From Gigaspora margarita (taxonomy: Eukaryota; Glomeromycota; Glomeromycetes; Diversisporales; Gigasporaceae): a DNA stretch of 64,000 nt. A program made the translations under genes and the position numbers. A model generated the notes under the pieces. That model had not been told where the DNA came from and did not search any database. It saw only the letters and a list, made by a program, of their open reading frames with translations. The first letter of the stretch is position 1; the number at the start of each line of letters is the position of its first letter. The stretch lies in the NCBI GenBank assembly GCA_009809945.1, contig WTPW01000445.1:271106-335105 (forward strand). Direction: 5' to 3'. Below are positions 37,077-46,776 of the stretch, piece after piece.

Positions 37077-37471
37077 AAGAACACTGAACTCAGTGATTAT
37101 TGCGAATTATATTATCTTAAAATAATCACATCTAATTTTGATTGGTCAAAAAAAGATAAACAAAATCAGGTGATGCATTCAATCACATAGCATATGATAT
37201 GTGCTAGTGTGTAACTATTATGCAACTAATACAAAATCGAACCAAAAAAACTTTTTATAAGTATAAATTCTAATAACCCTAATATATTCGCTACTAACCC
37301 TAATCTACCCATTACTAACCCTAACCTATCCACTACTAATCCTAACCTATCTGTACTCTAATCTATCTTTTACTAACCTAATTTGTTTATATTTATATGG
37401 CCAATCAAAATTAATATGTGATTATTTCAAGGGTGATACAATTCAGAATAATCACTGAGCTTAGTGTTCTT
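37077..37471. mobile_element. MITE (395 bp) enclosing telomere-like CTAACCCTAA repeats
   Basis: Ends AAGAACACTGAACTCAGTG and, inward from the right, AAGAACACTAAGCTCAGTG, each continuing into ATTATT. 37262-37376 holds about six imperfect 18-21-bp units around ACTAACCCTAA. Internal ATTTTGATTGG and its inverse extend the stem. Target duplication not determined. Confidence 0.7.
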
Positions 37472-37847
37472 GAAACTACCTATATCGAGGTATATGCATT
37501 ATTTTATTAACTATTTATTAACTAAATTTTATAATTTTATTAGCTAAATTTTATAAGTTTTATTAACAAAATTTTGAATTTTATTAACTAATTTTAATTA
37601 TTTTATTATTAATTAAATTTTATAATACAAATACTTTAACAATTTACATACCAAATAAAAAAAACACTTCTCTAACTCTGACCCAAAAATGGCTATCTAA
37701 TTCTATTATGCTAACTCAACCCTAATCTTTATCTAACTCTAAACCACCGTAATAATGAACTAAAATAAGTAAAATTCCAGAAATGAATCTGAAATTGTAT
37801 CAAAAACCTATTCAAATGATGAATTCACATCACCAAATACAACGTAG

Positions 37848-38545
37848 TGTTGACCTATAAAAATATACAAAAACGGGCATAACTCTTGATCCAGTGAACA
37901 GAATTCGATAAAACAACTACCATTCGACTCAGCTCATCAAGACGGTTCGAATGAGCTATAGATCATTCCTGTACGACCACTGGTTGCCAAGATCGGAACC
38001 AATGAATAATCAAGTATAGGATCTACAATTTGATTGGCTAGGAGATCTACTGCGCGCCAAAGTGCATATATGGCATTTATAAAACATGTCATATTTATAG
38101 CATATATACTCTATATTTTATTTATAACACATATGTCATTTATTTCATATATTACATTTATACTATTTATACTATATATTTTATTAGTAGTAGATATAGC
38201 ATTTATTGCACATGTAATAGATATAGCCTGTTACATTTGTGAAAAACAAAAATGTATAAAAGCAGCCGATGTGGACCCCAAGTTCAACATCGAGTCTTCA
38301 TACTCTTTCACTAATAAATACATTTATTTATTATTTAAATTAAACAGTTACTAGTATCTTCATATACTTTTAATTGTAGCCTCTTTCGTAATTGCAAATT
38401 GCCAAAAATCTTCTTTGTTAAGCTTTATTAATAAACGCCTCTCGACTTAGATATATCACAGTAACAAGTGAGGTTACACAAAGTGTTCACTGTCTAAGAT
38501 CGCTCTAGTTACCTACTATCTTTAAAGAAGTAGATTAGGATAACA
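37848..38545 (+). repeat. 5' LTR (698 bp)
   Basis: TG...CA ends. Contains a TATA box at 38255-38262 and AATAAA-like signals near 38312 and 38429. An ATT/ATA-rich tract (38090-38215) yields a meaningless open frame. Several differences from the 3' LTR are CG versus TG or CA. Confidence 0.93.
38255..38262 (+). promoter_or_regulatory. LTR TATA box
   Basis: TATAAAAG precedes CAGCCGATGTGGACC and is repeated in the 3' LTR at 46481-46488. It is the likely RNA polymerase II core promoter of the element. Confidence 0.65.
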
Positions 38546-38548
38546 AAT

Positions 38549-38566
38549 TGGTGGTGACTGTGAGAT
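38549..38566 (+). other. Primer-binding-site candidate
   Basis: TGGTGGTGACTGTGAGAT begins three bases after the 5' LTR. Starting with TGG is expected of sequence complementary to a tRNA CCA end. The tRNA was not identified. Confidence 0.5.
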
Positions 38567-38887
38567 ACATTCTCCACCCTTGCATTATATTTTGGAAACC
38601 CAAAAATCGGATTTTGGTCTTCGTGGAAGGTTTTCCACTATGTAAAGTCGATCAATATTGCTCCTTCGAGCTGAAATTTGGACTGCATACTCTTTGAAAG
38701 ATTCCGCAACTTTTCTACTAAGCTTATCTTAGTACGAAAATCTAATTGGGATTCGGAAATCGTGTTGACGGCATTTTCTTACAGATGATCTGCAAGAAAG
38801 AAACTCTTGGTCACATGACTTCCGTCAAGAAATAAACCTTAAGAACTGACTATTGGAACTTAACAACCCAACCCAAAATAATACTAG

Positions 38888-39106
38888 ATGCCTAGGAGAG
38901 GTATTGCCACTGTAAAAACACCGGAACACATTGAAAATACTCTTGCTTGGAAGGCTCCCTTCTACAAGAAATATTTGGAACAAGAATTAGAAAAACTAGT
39001 TGAATCCTCTGAACAACCAGATGGAACCATTGTCTTTTCTTTACAAACCTTGAGATTAGCAGACTTATACTGCACCCAATTAAACCAAACCAAAGCCTTT
39101 GACTGA
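38888..39106 (+). CDS. ORF0, 72-aa hydrophilic protein upstream of gag
   Basis: Intact frame from ATG to TGA between the leader and gag. The protein is helical and charged (KKYLEQELEKLVESSEQPDG) with no signal peptide, membrane segment or known motif that I recognise. It lies in a different frame from gag and ends about 60 bp before gag's first ATG. It could be a separate short protein, or the N-terminal end of gag separated by an indel or AT-rich insertion. Codon use resembles the rest of the element. Confidence 0.5.
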   Translation: MPRRGIATVKTPEHIENTLAWKAPFYKKYLEQELEKLVESSEQPDGTIVFSLQTLRLADLYCTQLNQTKAFD

Positions 39107-39168
39107 TAAAATTTTATTTTCTTTTCTTATTTTATTTATCTTTATTATTATCATTATTTTATTATTTT

Positions 39169-40533
39169 ATGCAATTTAACTATCAAGGATAAGTACAGAA
39201 ATTAGTAACACACTACCAAGAACACTATATAGGAGCCCCCTTAAGTCAAACAGACGATTCTTGTGAAATTTGCTACCCTGTAACTACTACTGTTCCTAGA
39301 AACTTTCTAAATTTCTATCATTGGTATTGTGCCCAATATCCTGCTAGTGACTTTTCTGGAAAATCTTTAGAATACTTTCATCAAATATCTCAAATTTATA
39401 CCCAATTTAACCTACCTTAGTTTAAAAATACTATATTCAGATTTATTTTTAGCTTTAGATATTCTTCTTCCCCTGGCAACCTTACTGATATTATTTATAG
39501 TATATCTGTCTTAACTGTATTTACTAGTTGTTTCTTTAAAGATCCTTTTACTTTAAAAGATTCAGATTTTCACAACGATTGTTTTCACGAGGATTTTGAA
39601 GATTATAGTAACTCTTTTCAAAACCTTTATACTTTAACACCTATTAACACACTACAACCTAGTCCTATCTTATTACCTGCACGTTTACCTACTCTCCCTC
39701 CTGTACCTATTAACGCAATAGCTGCTACTGCTGATGATATTTTAGCTTATTTAAGAGATAATAAGAAAGGAGGCATGTTATTAAGAATTGAACCATTTAA
39801 AGAAGATGGAACCCAAGACCCACTTACCTGGTTAGAAGATTTTGACAAAGCCGCTCAAGCAAATAAATGGAATTTGGCTAGAAAAAAAGATATCTTTGCT
39901 GCCTTTTTGAGGGATAATGCAGAAGATTGGACCACTACAGTTAATGATTATGCTGATCCAGGAACAAATTGGAATGCTGTGACTACTGCTTTTAAAAATA
40001 CATTCTGTACCCAACGATGGCAAAACAAGTGGCTTAGAGACTTGGATACCTTGAAGCAAGGCCCTGAAGAACCTGTTGAAGCCTACAATAGCAGATTTAA
40101 AAGATTAGTCAAAAGAGTAGAAGCTAGAGCTGCTCTCCAGGATGCCCAAAAATTATACTATTTCAAGAANGGANTAAGACNAGCAACACTCCCAATTCTT
40201 CTTACNCANAANCCNNNNANNTTAAATGACCTTTTTAATCTTGCTAAAACCTATGAGCAAGGTGCTGACTTCGCTACCAATGCTGATCCTGGTGTGAATA
40301 ATCCCAACATAGCTGCCTATAAAAAAGAAATAGAGCAGTTAACCAAGCAAATGAATCAAATGTCATTAAACTACGCATCTATTGCCTCTGCTCTGAGTGC
40401 CCAAACTGAACCACAATATCGCCCAAAAAATTCCAAGCAATTTACCAGAAGCCAAGGCCTACCAATAATTCTTACCCAAATGTCATCTGTTATCGATGTA
40501 GTGAACAAGGACACTATGCAAGAGACTGTATAG
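39169..40533 (+). pseudogene. gag polyprotein (capsid region)
   Basis: Followed upstream of the internal ATG at 39775, the same frame stays coding-like back to ATG 39169, broken by TAA at 39190 and TAG at 39418. The N-terminal part includes VTHYQEHYIGAPLSQ and FYHWYCAQYPASDFSG. The conserved capsid domain (Retrotrans_gag type) shows EDGTQDPLTWLEDFDKAAQ, RDNAEDWTT and EEPVEAYNSRFKRLVKR. Undetermined bases lie at 40170-40222. The zinc knuckle lies in the -1 frame just downstream, after the heptamer A AAA AAT at 40425-40431. Forms the virus-like particle that packages element RNA. Confidence 0.85.
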
Positions 40534-41570
40534 CTGAACGTCTTCCAACTAAAGAGCAATGTTATCATATGAATTCTCAACCCCAAATGAAGCAGAAAAT
40601 TCATTATGCTGCTATAGAGGAAGAATACTACTCAGATGAGGATGAGGATTATATTACTTGTGCTCCTCATCCTAAACCTTATAACATTAACTAAAAAGCA
40701 CAAAAAGAAGCTCAAAGAGAAGTTCAGAAGAAGTCAGAATCCCAAAAAGAAATCAAATTGAGAACTAGGACTGTACAGGCTAATGAACCTGAATTTGAGA
40801 ATATGATTGAAGAACCTATTGAAGTCCTTAAACATACCAAAACACCTAGGAAAAAGATCCAAAAACTTCCATCTGTAATCGACCAATTGGAGCCTTATGA
40901 TATCTCCAAAGATCTTTTGAACAGACAAGCCCAAGCTACCTATGGACAGCTGCTTCAATACACTAACCAACGTAAAAATCTTGCCCAAACTATGAAGAGA
41001 GGCAATGCCCCAGTCACTGAAGCCAACCATGTGGAATTAGGACCCAAAAGAAAAACAGTGGCCATGAGATGCCATGTTAACATTAAAGGACAACCAGTAG
41101 TTGCCATACTCGACTCTAGTGCTGCTGTTAGTATCATTACTGCCAAGTTAATGAAGAAATTAGGATTGAAAATTAACCAAGAATCCAAAACTATTGTTGT
41201 AACTGCTAATGGACAAAGGGAAAAAGCATTAGAATCCATTACTGATGTAAAAATTACCCTCCAAAATATTGCAATCCCTATTGATTTGCAAGTTATAGAA
41301 TCAAAAAATGAGACCCTCTTGTTGGGAACTGATTGGTTCAACAAGTCCAGAGCAAACCTCGATTTTGATAACCATACCTTGAAGATTCGCTACTTAGAAA
41401 AAAGAGCTACCATTTATACTACTCATGTAAGTGGTGAACCTGTTCCTGAAGAATTTGAAGAATTTACCGATGAGGATGAATGGATCGATAAAATTGAACA
41501 AGATGAAATGGAAACTTACTATACTGAAGAAGGAGACCAGGAAGAAGAAAACATGTTCTTTAACCCATGA
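40482..41570 (+). pseudogene. Zinc knuckle and aspartic protease part of pol
   Basis: One frame, entered from gag by a -1 change. The CCHC knuckle CYRCSEQGHYARDC is at 40488-40529. TAA at 40692 interrupts, then a Lys/Glu-rich linker (AQKEAQREVQKKSESQKE) leads to the protease with AILDSSAAVSIIT; the canonical D-S/T-G triad is D-S-S, an apparent Gly-to-Ser loss. LLLGTDWF is the second conserved protease motif. The frame ends at TGA 41568 after an acidic stretch. The protease would mature Gag and Pol. Confidence 0.8.
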
Positions 41571-43916
41571 ACAGAAGTTATCTCCGAAAAGAACCCAGCT
41601 GCCTATGTTGCTTTTACTGCTGAAGTTAATGTCCAGCCCTCTACCATGCAAATTAATACTGCCCTTACTAATTTTGAAAAGAAGATTGCAGAAAAAATTC
41701 TTCTTAACAACAGCCACATTTTTGCAGAAAACATTTCTGAAGAAGGACAAACCTTAGAACTTGGACAAACCAGTGAAGTTTGCCATGAAATTTATACTCC
41801 TGATGCTCGTCCAATTAAACAAAGAGCATATAGAGCCTCCCCAGATGACCAAGAATTCCTTAAAAATAAAATAGAGAAAATGGAAAAGAGAGGAATTATT
41901 AGAGAATCCTGTAGCCCATGGTCTTCTCCTGTGGTTATTGTACCTAAAAAGAATGGAAAGAAGAGACTTTGCATTGACTATCGCAAGCTAAATGCAGTCA
42001 CAGAAAAGGATGTCTACCCTCTACCTGACATTAATGAAATCCTATCTGTCTTTGAAGGAGCCCAATGGTTTACTAGTTTAGATTTGGCTAGTGGATATTG
42101 GCAAGTTGCCGTAAATGAAAAAAATAAAAAGAAAACTGCTTTCATCACTAGACAAGGGATGTATGAGTTCAATGTGATGCCCTTTGAACTATGCAATGCC
42201 CCTGCCACCTTCCAAAGATTAATGGACAAGATTCTTCGCCCATTTATCAACAAGTTTGTAGTAGTGTATCTGGACGATATCACTATTTATTCTAGAACAT
42301 TTGAAGAATATTGTCAACACCTTCAAACTGTATTTAATACCTTGGAAGAAGCTAACCTAAAACTGAACACAGAAAAGTGTTTCTTCTTTTTAAACGAAAT
42401 CAAATTTTTAGGACATATTGTAGGAAAAGATGGAGTAAAACCTGATGATGAAAAGATTGCTAAAGTGAAAAACTTTCCTAGACCCACTACTATTTGACAA
42501 ATTAGAGGATTCCTAGGACTTGCTTCTTATAACAGGAAATTTATCAAAGAATTTTCCAAAATTGCCAAACCTCTCAATCTCCTATTACAAAAGGACCAAC
42601 CCTATCATTGGGGTGAGGAACAAGAAAAAGCTTTTCAAACTTTGAAGGATCATCTTGTCTCTGTACCAATTCTACAATATCCTGACTTTAACCAACCATT
42701 CTACGTCCATACTGATGCTTCACAATCTGGTCTAGGAGCTGTACTAGCTCAAATAGATAAAAACAAAAGAGAACATGTTATTGTATATGCTAGCAGAAGC
42801 CTATCAAAAGCTAAACAAAATTACTCTGCTACAGAATTAGAATGCTTAGCTGTAGTGTGGGCCGTTGAACACTTCCATCAATATCTAGGAGGAAACCACT
42901 TTTACCTTGTTACTGACCATGCAGCCTTAAAATGGCTTAGAACTACCAAACTGGTTGGGAAAAGAGCCAGATGGATCATGCGCCTAGAACCCTATAATTT
43001 TACTATAATTCATAGAGCAGGAAGAAAACACAATAATGCAGATTCCTTATCAAGAATGTATAAATCAGAGGAATTGTCAGAAGAAGAGCAAGAAGTAAAC
43101 ATGTTTGACCTCCCTACAGAACAAGAAGCTTTCGATGCATTTCTTGCAGGAAGACCCATTACTATTCCAATGGATAAAGAAGAAGAAGAAGTCTTCTATC
43201 TTGGAGATATTGAAGAACTTTTTGAAGATGAAGTCTACCCTACCCTTGAAGACTTCTATCTAAGCAATCTTTGGGATAATTTTGAATCTCTCCCAGAAGC
43301 AGAAAAATACCCGATGACCTACGCCCTAACTTATGAGGAGGAAGAACTTCTCTGGAGATATGAAGTTTTTGACTCAGATGTTATAACTTTCTTCAACCAA
43401 CAGGGTAATCTAAATTTTAACCAGATGATGAAAACCCTTATAGCAGATTATACCAGTGAATTTGAAAAATATGAAGGAGCAAGAAAATGGAGATTAGAAT
43501 ATGACCAAGAAAAGAAACAAAATGGACTAGAACCAGAAGAACAAGAACCTGAAACCCAAAAAGGTGCNAGAACAGTACAGGACTTAGCAATTGTTGAATG
43601 GACCCTACATGATGACCTATCTCAAACCCTTCTTGATAGTATTCGACCACATGAACAAATGACCTTCTCAGTTGAAGGAATACAATATGATAACCAATTT
43701 TGTACTTGGTATTATATTGAGCATATTAGTGACAGATTTCATACAAAAAACAAAGGAAAAGGCCTTACTAAGGATTGGAAAGGTCCCTGCGCCCAATGTT
43801 GGTGTGGAAANAAACTATATAGCCCCTGTGATGAATGCCCTACTTGCTATGTTGAACTTAGACTCTGGGTAACAATTAAACGATATCCTATTGAGGAAAT
43901 AGGAAAGTGCTATTGA
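41571..43916 (+). pseudogene. Reverse transcriptase / RNase H plus acidic and Cys-rich extension
   Basis: Same frame as the protease. RT motifs: GIIRESCSPWSSPVVIVPKK, LCIDYRKLN, FTSLDLASGYWQ, MPFELCNAPATFQRLM (usual Gly is Glu) and VVYLDDITIYS. TGA at 42495 falls before QIRGFLGLASYNRKF. RNase H: FYVHTDASQSGLGAVLAQ, SATELECLAVVWAVEHF, LVTDHAALKWL, ending HNNADSLSR near 43060. About 285 further residues follow: a strongly acidic part, then a Cys cluster C-x2-C-x-C-x7-C-x2-C-x2-C at 43788-43847. Frame ends with TGA at 43914. The extension is unlike the short linker usual between RNase H and integrase. Confidence 0.88.
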
Positions 43917-43926
43917 AGTACACCTG

Positions 43927-44229
43927 ATGGTTATGAAGGTGATGAAATTCCAAACTTACCAACCCTACCCCTATGATCCACTACCCTTGGAACCTCTGTT
44001 TGGACAACAGTCTGACCCTGTAGTTATTCAAAAAAGCATTACCAATATTCAAATCAATTACCAAATTATTCAACTCACTTATACCTTAATAGATACACCT
44101 TGGTGGTTACCTTTATTAGAAACCCCTCCCCTCAGCTTTAAGATGAACATAATAATTTTTCCCCTAATTATCTTTGTAATTCTGTTTGGTGGACTACACC
44201 TAACCCTACCTTTTATTCTTAAATTATAA
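43927..44229 (+). CDS. Small ORF with C-terminal membrane segment, between RNase H and integrase
   Basis: 100 codons from ATG to TAA in the +1 frame relative to pol. The first ~70 residues are polar (QPYPYDPLPLEPLFGQQ); residues about 75-96 are hydrophobic (IIIFPLIIFVILFGG), a likely transmembrane helix. The pol frame still reads naturally for about 19 residues past the stop at 43914, so this ORF could be the displaced end of that protein. No signal peptide, no known family. Integrase starts about 70 bp downstream. Function unknown. Confidence 0.4.
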   Translation: MVMKVMKFQTYQPYPYDPLPLEPLFGQQSDPVVIQKSITNIQINYQIIQLTYTLIDTPWWLPLLETPPLSFKMNIIIFPLIIFVILFGGLHLTLPFILKL

Positions 44230-44300
44230 TTTTCTTTTAAACCTGACAATAAGCTCAATCCAGTCTAGGTAGTCGGTATCCTAGCACCCTATTTTTAAAA

Positions 44301-45562
44301 ATGGACCCTGAACATTATCAAAACATAAAAATATTTCTAGAAACTGCCACCTACCCCTCCCAATTTACAAAAACTCAAAAAGAACAATTACAAAGAAAAA
44401 GTCAATATTTTTGTATTAAAAATAACCAACTTTACAAAAGAAAACAGAAGCAAAGCCAAGACCTACTAAAAGTAATTCAAAAACATGAGGTTGAAGCTGT
44501 ATTGTACCTCATGCACAACCATCCCCTTGGAGCACATTTTGGAACTGACAAAATGTTTGACAAAATCAAAAATCGATACTATTGGCCTCAAATGTATGAA
44601 CACATTTGAAACTATGTAAAGACCTGTGATAGTTGTCAAAAAAGATAAAAATATTGACAACATGGCCCTCTCCACCCTATCAAAGTAGAAGCACCCTTTG
44701 ACAAAATTGGAATTGATTTTGGTGGAACCCTCCCTTCTACTGCCCAAGAAAATAAATATATAATCGTTGCTATGGATTATATGACCAAATATCCTGAAGC
44801 TAAAGCAGTACCAAATGCCACTGCCCAACAAACTGCTGATTTTATCTACGAAGACATTATTTGTAGACATGGATGCCCTCATTTTATACTTTCTGATCGT
44901 GGAACACATTTTAATAATTTGCTCATTGAAGGCTTAATGCAGAAATTTCAAATTAAATACTTGTTAACTACCTCTTATCATCCACAAACAAATGGAATAG
45001 TAGAACGTTTTAATAGAACATTGTGTGAATCCTTATCTAAATTAGCTAATGACAATACAGAATGGGATAACTTGATACCTTCTGTCCTGTTCTCTTATAG
45101 AAGTTCTAAACATGCAACTACCAAGTTCACACCCTTCTTACTTACCTATGGCAGAGAACCGAAATTGCCTATCTTTGGATTACAAGAAAATTCAGAAGAA
45201 AATCTTTTAACAAGATTATATTCTCTTATAGAAGATTTACCTGCCAATCGGACCCAAGCAAAGAAGAATGTTGAGAAATCTCAACAACGCCAAAAGTTCT
45301 ACTGGGATAGAAAGCTCAAGAAAGTTAAACGCCTATTTGAAAAAGAAGAACAAGTACTGTGTTATGATGCTGCAGGAGATAAACATTTCACAGGCAAATT
45401 ATTACTGAAATGGAAAGGACCCTATTTCACCATAGTAAAGTGGCACAAGATGTTTATAAGCTTCGTACCATGGATGGACAGATCTTAGAAACACCAATCA
45501 ACGCCTATTTACTAAAAAAGTACTATACCCATCAAACATGGGACCCCATGATCATTATATAG
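44301..45562 (+). pseudogene. Integrase (separately started)
   Basis: Begins at ATG 44301 after a stretch closed in the pol frame. An H2C2 zinc-binding domain has HEVEAVLYLMHNHPLGAHFG and YVKTCDSCQKR, with TGA at 44607 and further stops just after CQKR (near 44646-44657). The DDE core retains AMDYMTKYPEAKAV (first Asp), FILSDRGTHFNNL (second Asp) and HPQTNGIVERFNRTL (Glu). A one-base loss near 45438 shifts the tail, which otherwise continues as KLRTMDGQILETPINAYLLK to TAG 45560-45562. The enzyme would insert element cDNA into the genome. The catalytic residues remain but the frame is broken. Confidence 0.88.
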
Positions 45563-45635
45563 AACATTTCTTTTTTTTATCATTTTCTATTTTTATTTTT
45601 ATTTCTTTCTACTATATTTAGCAATTTTAAAAAAG

Positions 45636-46040
45636 ATGACAACAGTATTAGAGTTAGTTATGTGGGAGTTATCTGAGACAGAGCCAGCCGATGTTGTTGT
45701 AGAACCTCCTCCCTATCATCAAAGGGATCGAACTAAAAAGAAGGTTCAAGCAGTATATCGAATTTTACAAAATATAGCAAGACAAAAATGTAGTGAAAGT
45801 ATTCGTATAAAAACTTTGGTCTACACTTATTACCTAGGAGAGCTATTGGAGACTAAACCCAAAACTCCAGCCCAACGTACAGTTTTGGCAAACCTTCTAA
45901 CTAAGCATTATGAAGTAGCTTCTACTCGGACCTACAAGATCTTTTCACCATATGGTATAGAAGCTATTTATCAAACCAAATTTTTAAATTTGTCCAATAT
46001 CAAGACTCTCCATACATCGGACCTTATCTTCCTATTCTAA
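45636..46040 (+). CDS. Extra 3' ORF, 134 aa, unknown
   Basis: Intact from ATG to TAA, between integrase and the 3' LTR, in the pol frame. Composition is mixed and soluble: ELVMWELSETEPADVVVEPP, then a basic helix RDRTKKKVQAVYRILQNIAR, then a Tyr/Leu-rich part ending TSDLIFLF. No signal peptide or transmembrane helix, so it is not an envelope-like protein. It remains open over its full length while gag and pol are broken. No family recognised. Confidence 0.5.
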   Translation: MTTVLELVMWELSETEPADVVVEPPPYHQRDRTKKKVQAVYRILQNIARQKCSESIRIKTLVYTYYLGELLETKPKTPAQRTVLANLLTKHYEVASTRTYKIFSPYGIEAIYQTKFLNLSNIKTLHTSDLIFLF

Positions 46041-46068
46041 AGTTCTTATGGAATTCGAAAATAAGCCC

Positions 46069-46075
46069 AGGAGAA
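46069..46075 (+). other. Polypurine tract candidate
   Basis: AGGAGAA abuts the 3' LTR start TGTTGACC. Short for a polypurine tract, but correctly placed for plus-strand priming. Confidence 0.5.
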
Positions 46076-46772
46076 TGTTGACCTATAAAAATATACAAAA
46101 CGGGCATAACTCTTGATCCAGTGAACAGAATTCGATAAAACAACTACCATTCGACTCAGCTCATCAAGACGGTTCGAATGAGCTATAGATCATCCCTGTA
46201 CGACCACTGGTTGCCAAGATCGGAACCAATGAATAATCAAGTATAGGATCTACAATTTGATTGGCTAGAGATCTACTGCGCGCCAAAGTGCATATATGGC
46301 ATTTATAAAACATTTCATATTTATAGCATATATACTCTATATTTTATTTATAACACATATGTCATTTATTTTATATATTACATTTATACTATTTATACTA
46401 TATATTTTATTAGTAGTAGATATAGCATTTATTGCACATGTAATAGATATAGCCCGTTACATTTGTGAAAAACAAAAATGTATAAAAGCAGCCGATGTGG
46501 ACCCCAAGTTCAACATCGAGTCTTCATACTCTTTCACTAATAAATACATTTATTTATTATTTAAATTAAACAGTTACTAGTATCTTCATATACTTTTAAT
46601 TGTAGCCTCTTTCATAATTGCAAATTGCCAAAAATCTTCTTTGTTAAGTTTTATTAAAAAATGCCTCTCGACTTAGATATATCACAGTAACAAGTGAGGT
46701 TACACAAAGTGTTCACTGTCTAAGATCGCTCTAGTTACCTACTATCTTTAAAGAAGTAGATATAGGATAACA
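46076..46772 (+). repeat. 3' LTR (697 bp)
   Basis: Same ends as the 5' LTR, with about 11 differences including two 1-base indels in runs. Followed directly by GTAG, the second target-site copy. Confidence 0.93.
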
Positions 46773-46776
46773 GTAG

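Larger units (their letters stand above)
37848..46772 (+). mobile_element. Ty3/gypsy LTR retrotransposon (8.9 kb)
   Basis: Two LTRs starting TGTTGACC and ending GGATAACA, flanked by GTAG at 37844-37847 and 46773-46776. Order inside: primer-binding-site candidate, small ORF0, gag with a CCHC knuckle, protease, reverse transcriptase, RNase H, an acidic and Cys-rich extension, a small membrane ORF, integrase, an extra ORF. Integrase after RNase H defines the Ty3/gypsy order. The LTRs differ at only about 11 positions in 698, indicating a recent insertion, yet the coding region has many stops, so this copy was probably mobilised in trans or decayed fast by C-to-T change. Confidence 0.95.

Noticed and set aside
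37262..37376. CTAACCCTAA repeats as a chromosome end
   Set aside because: They are degenerate, internal, and enclosed by the inverted ends of a MITE.
38034..38354. 106-aa hydrophobic ORF in the LTR (also at 46296-46580)
   Set aside because: It results from an ATT/ATA-rich tract within the LTR, spans the TATA box, and differs in start between the two LTRs.
40482..45562. TGA codons in pol as evidence of a changed genetic code
   Set aside because: TAA and TAG also interrupt the same frames, the other pseudogenes show the same pattern, and CGA-to-TGA decay explains it more simply.
45636..46040. Envelope-like protein making the element an endogenous-virus type
   Set aside because: No signal peptide, transmembrane segment or cysteine pattern of an envelope protein.
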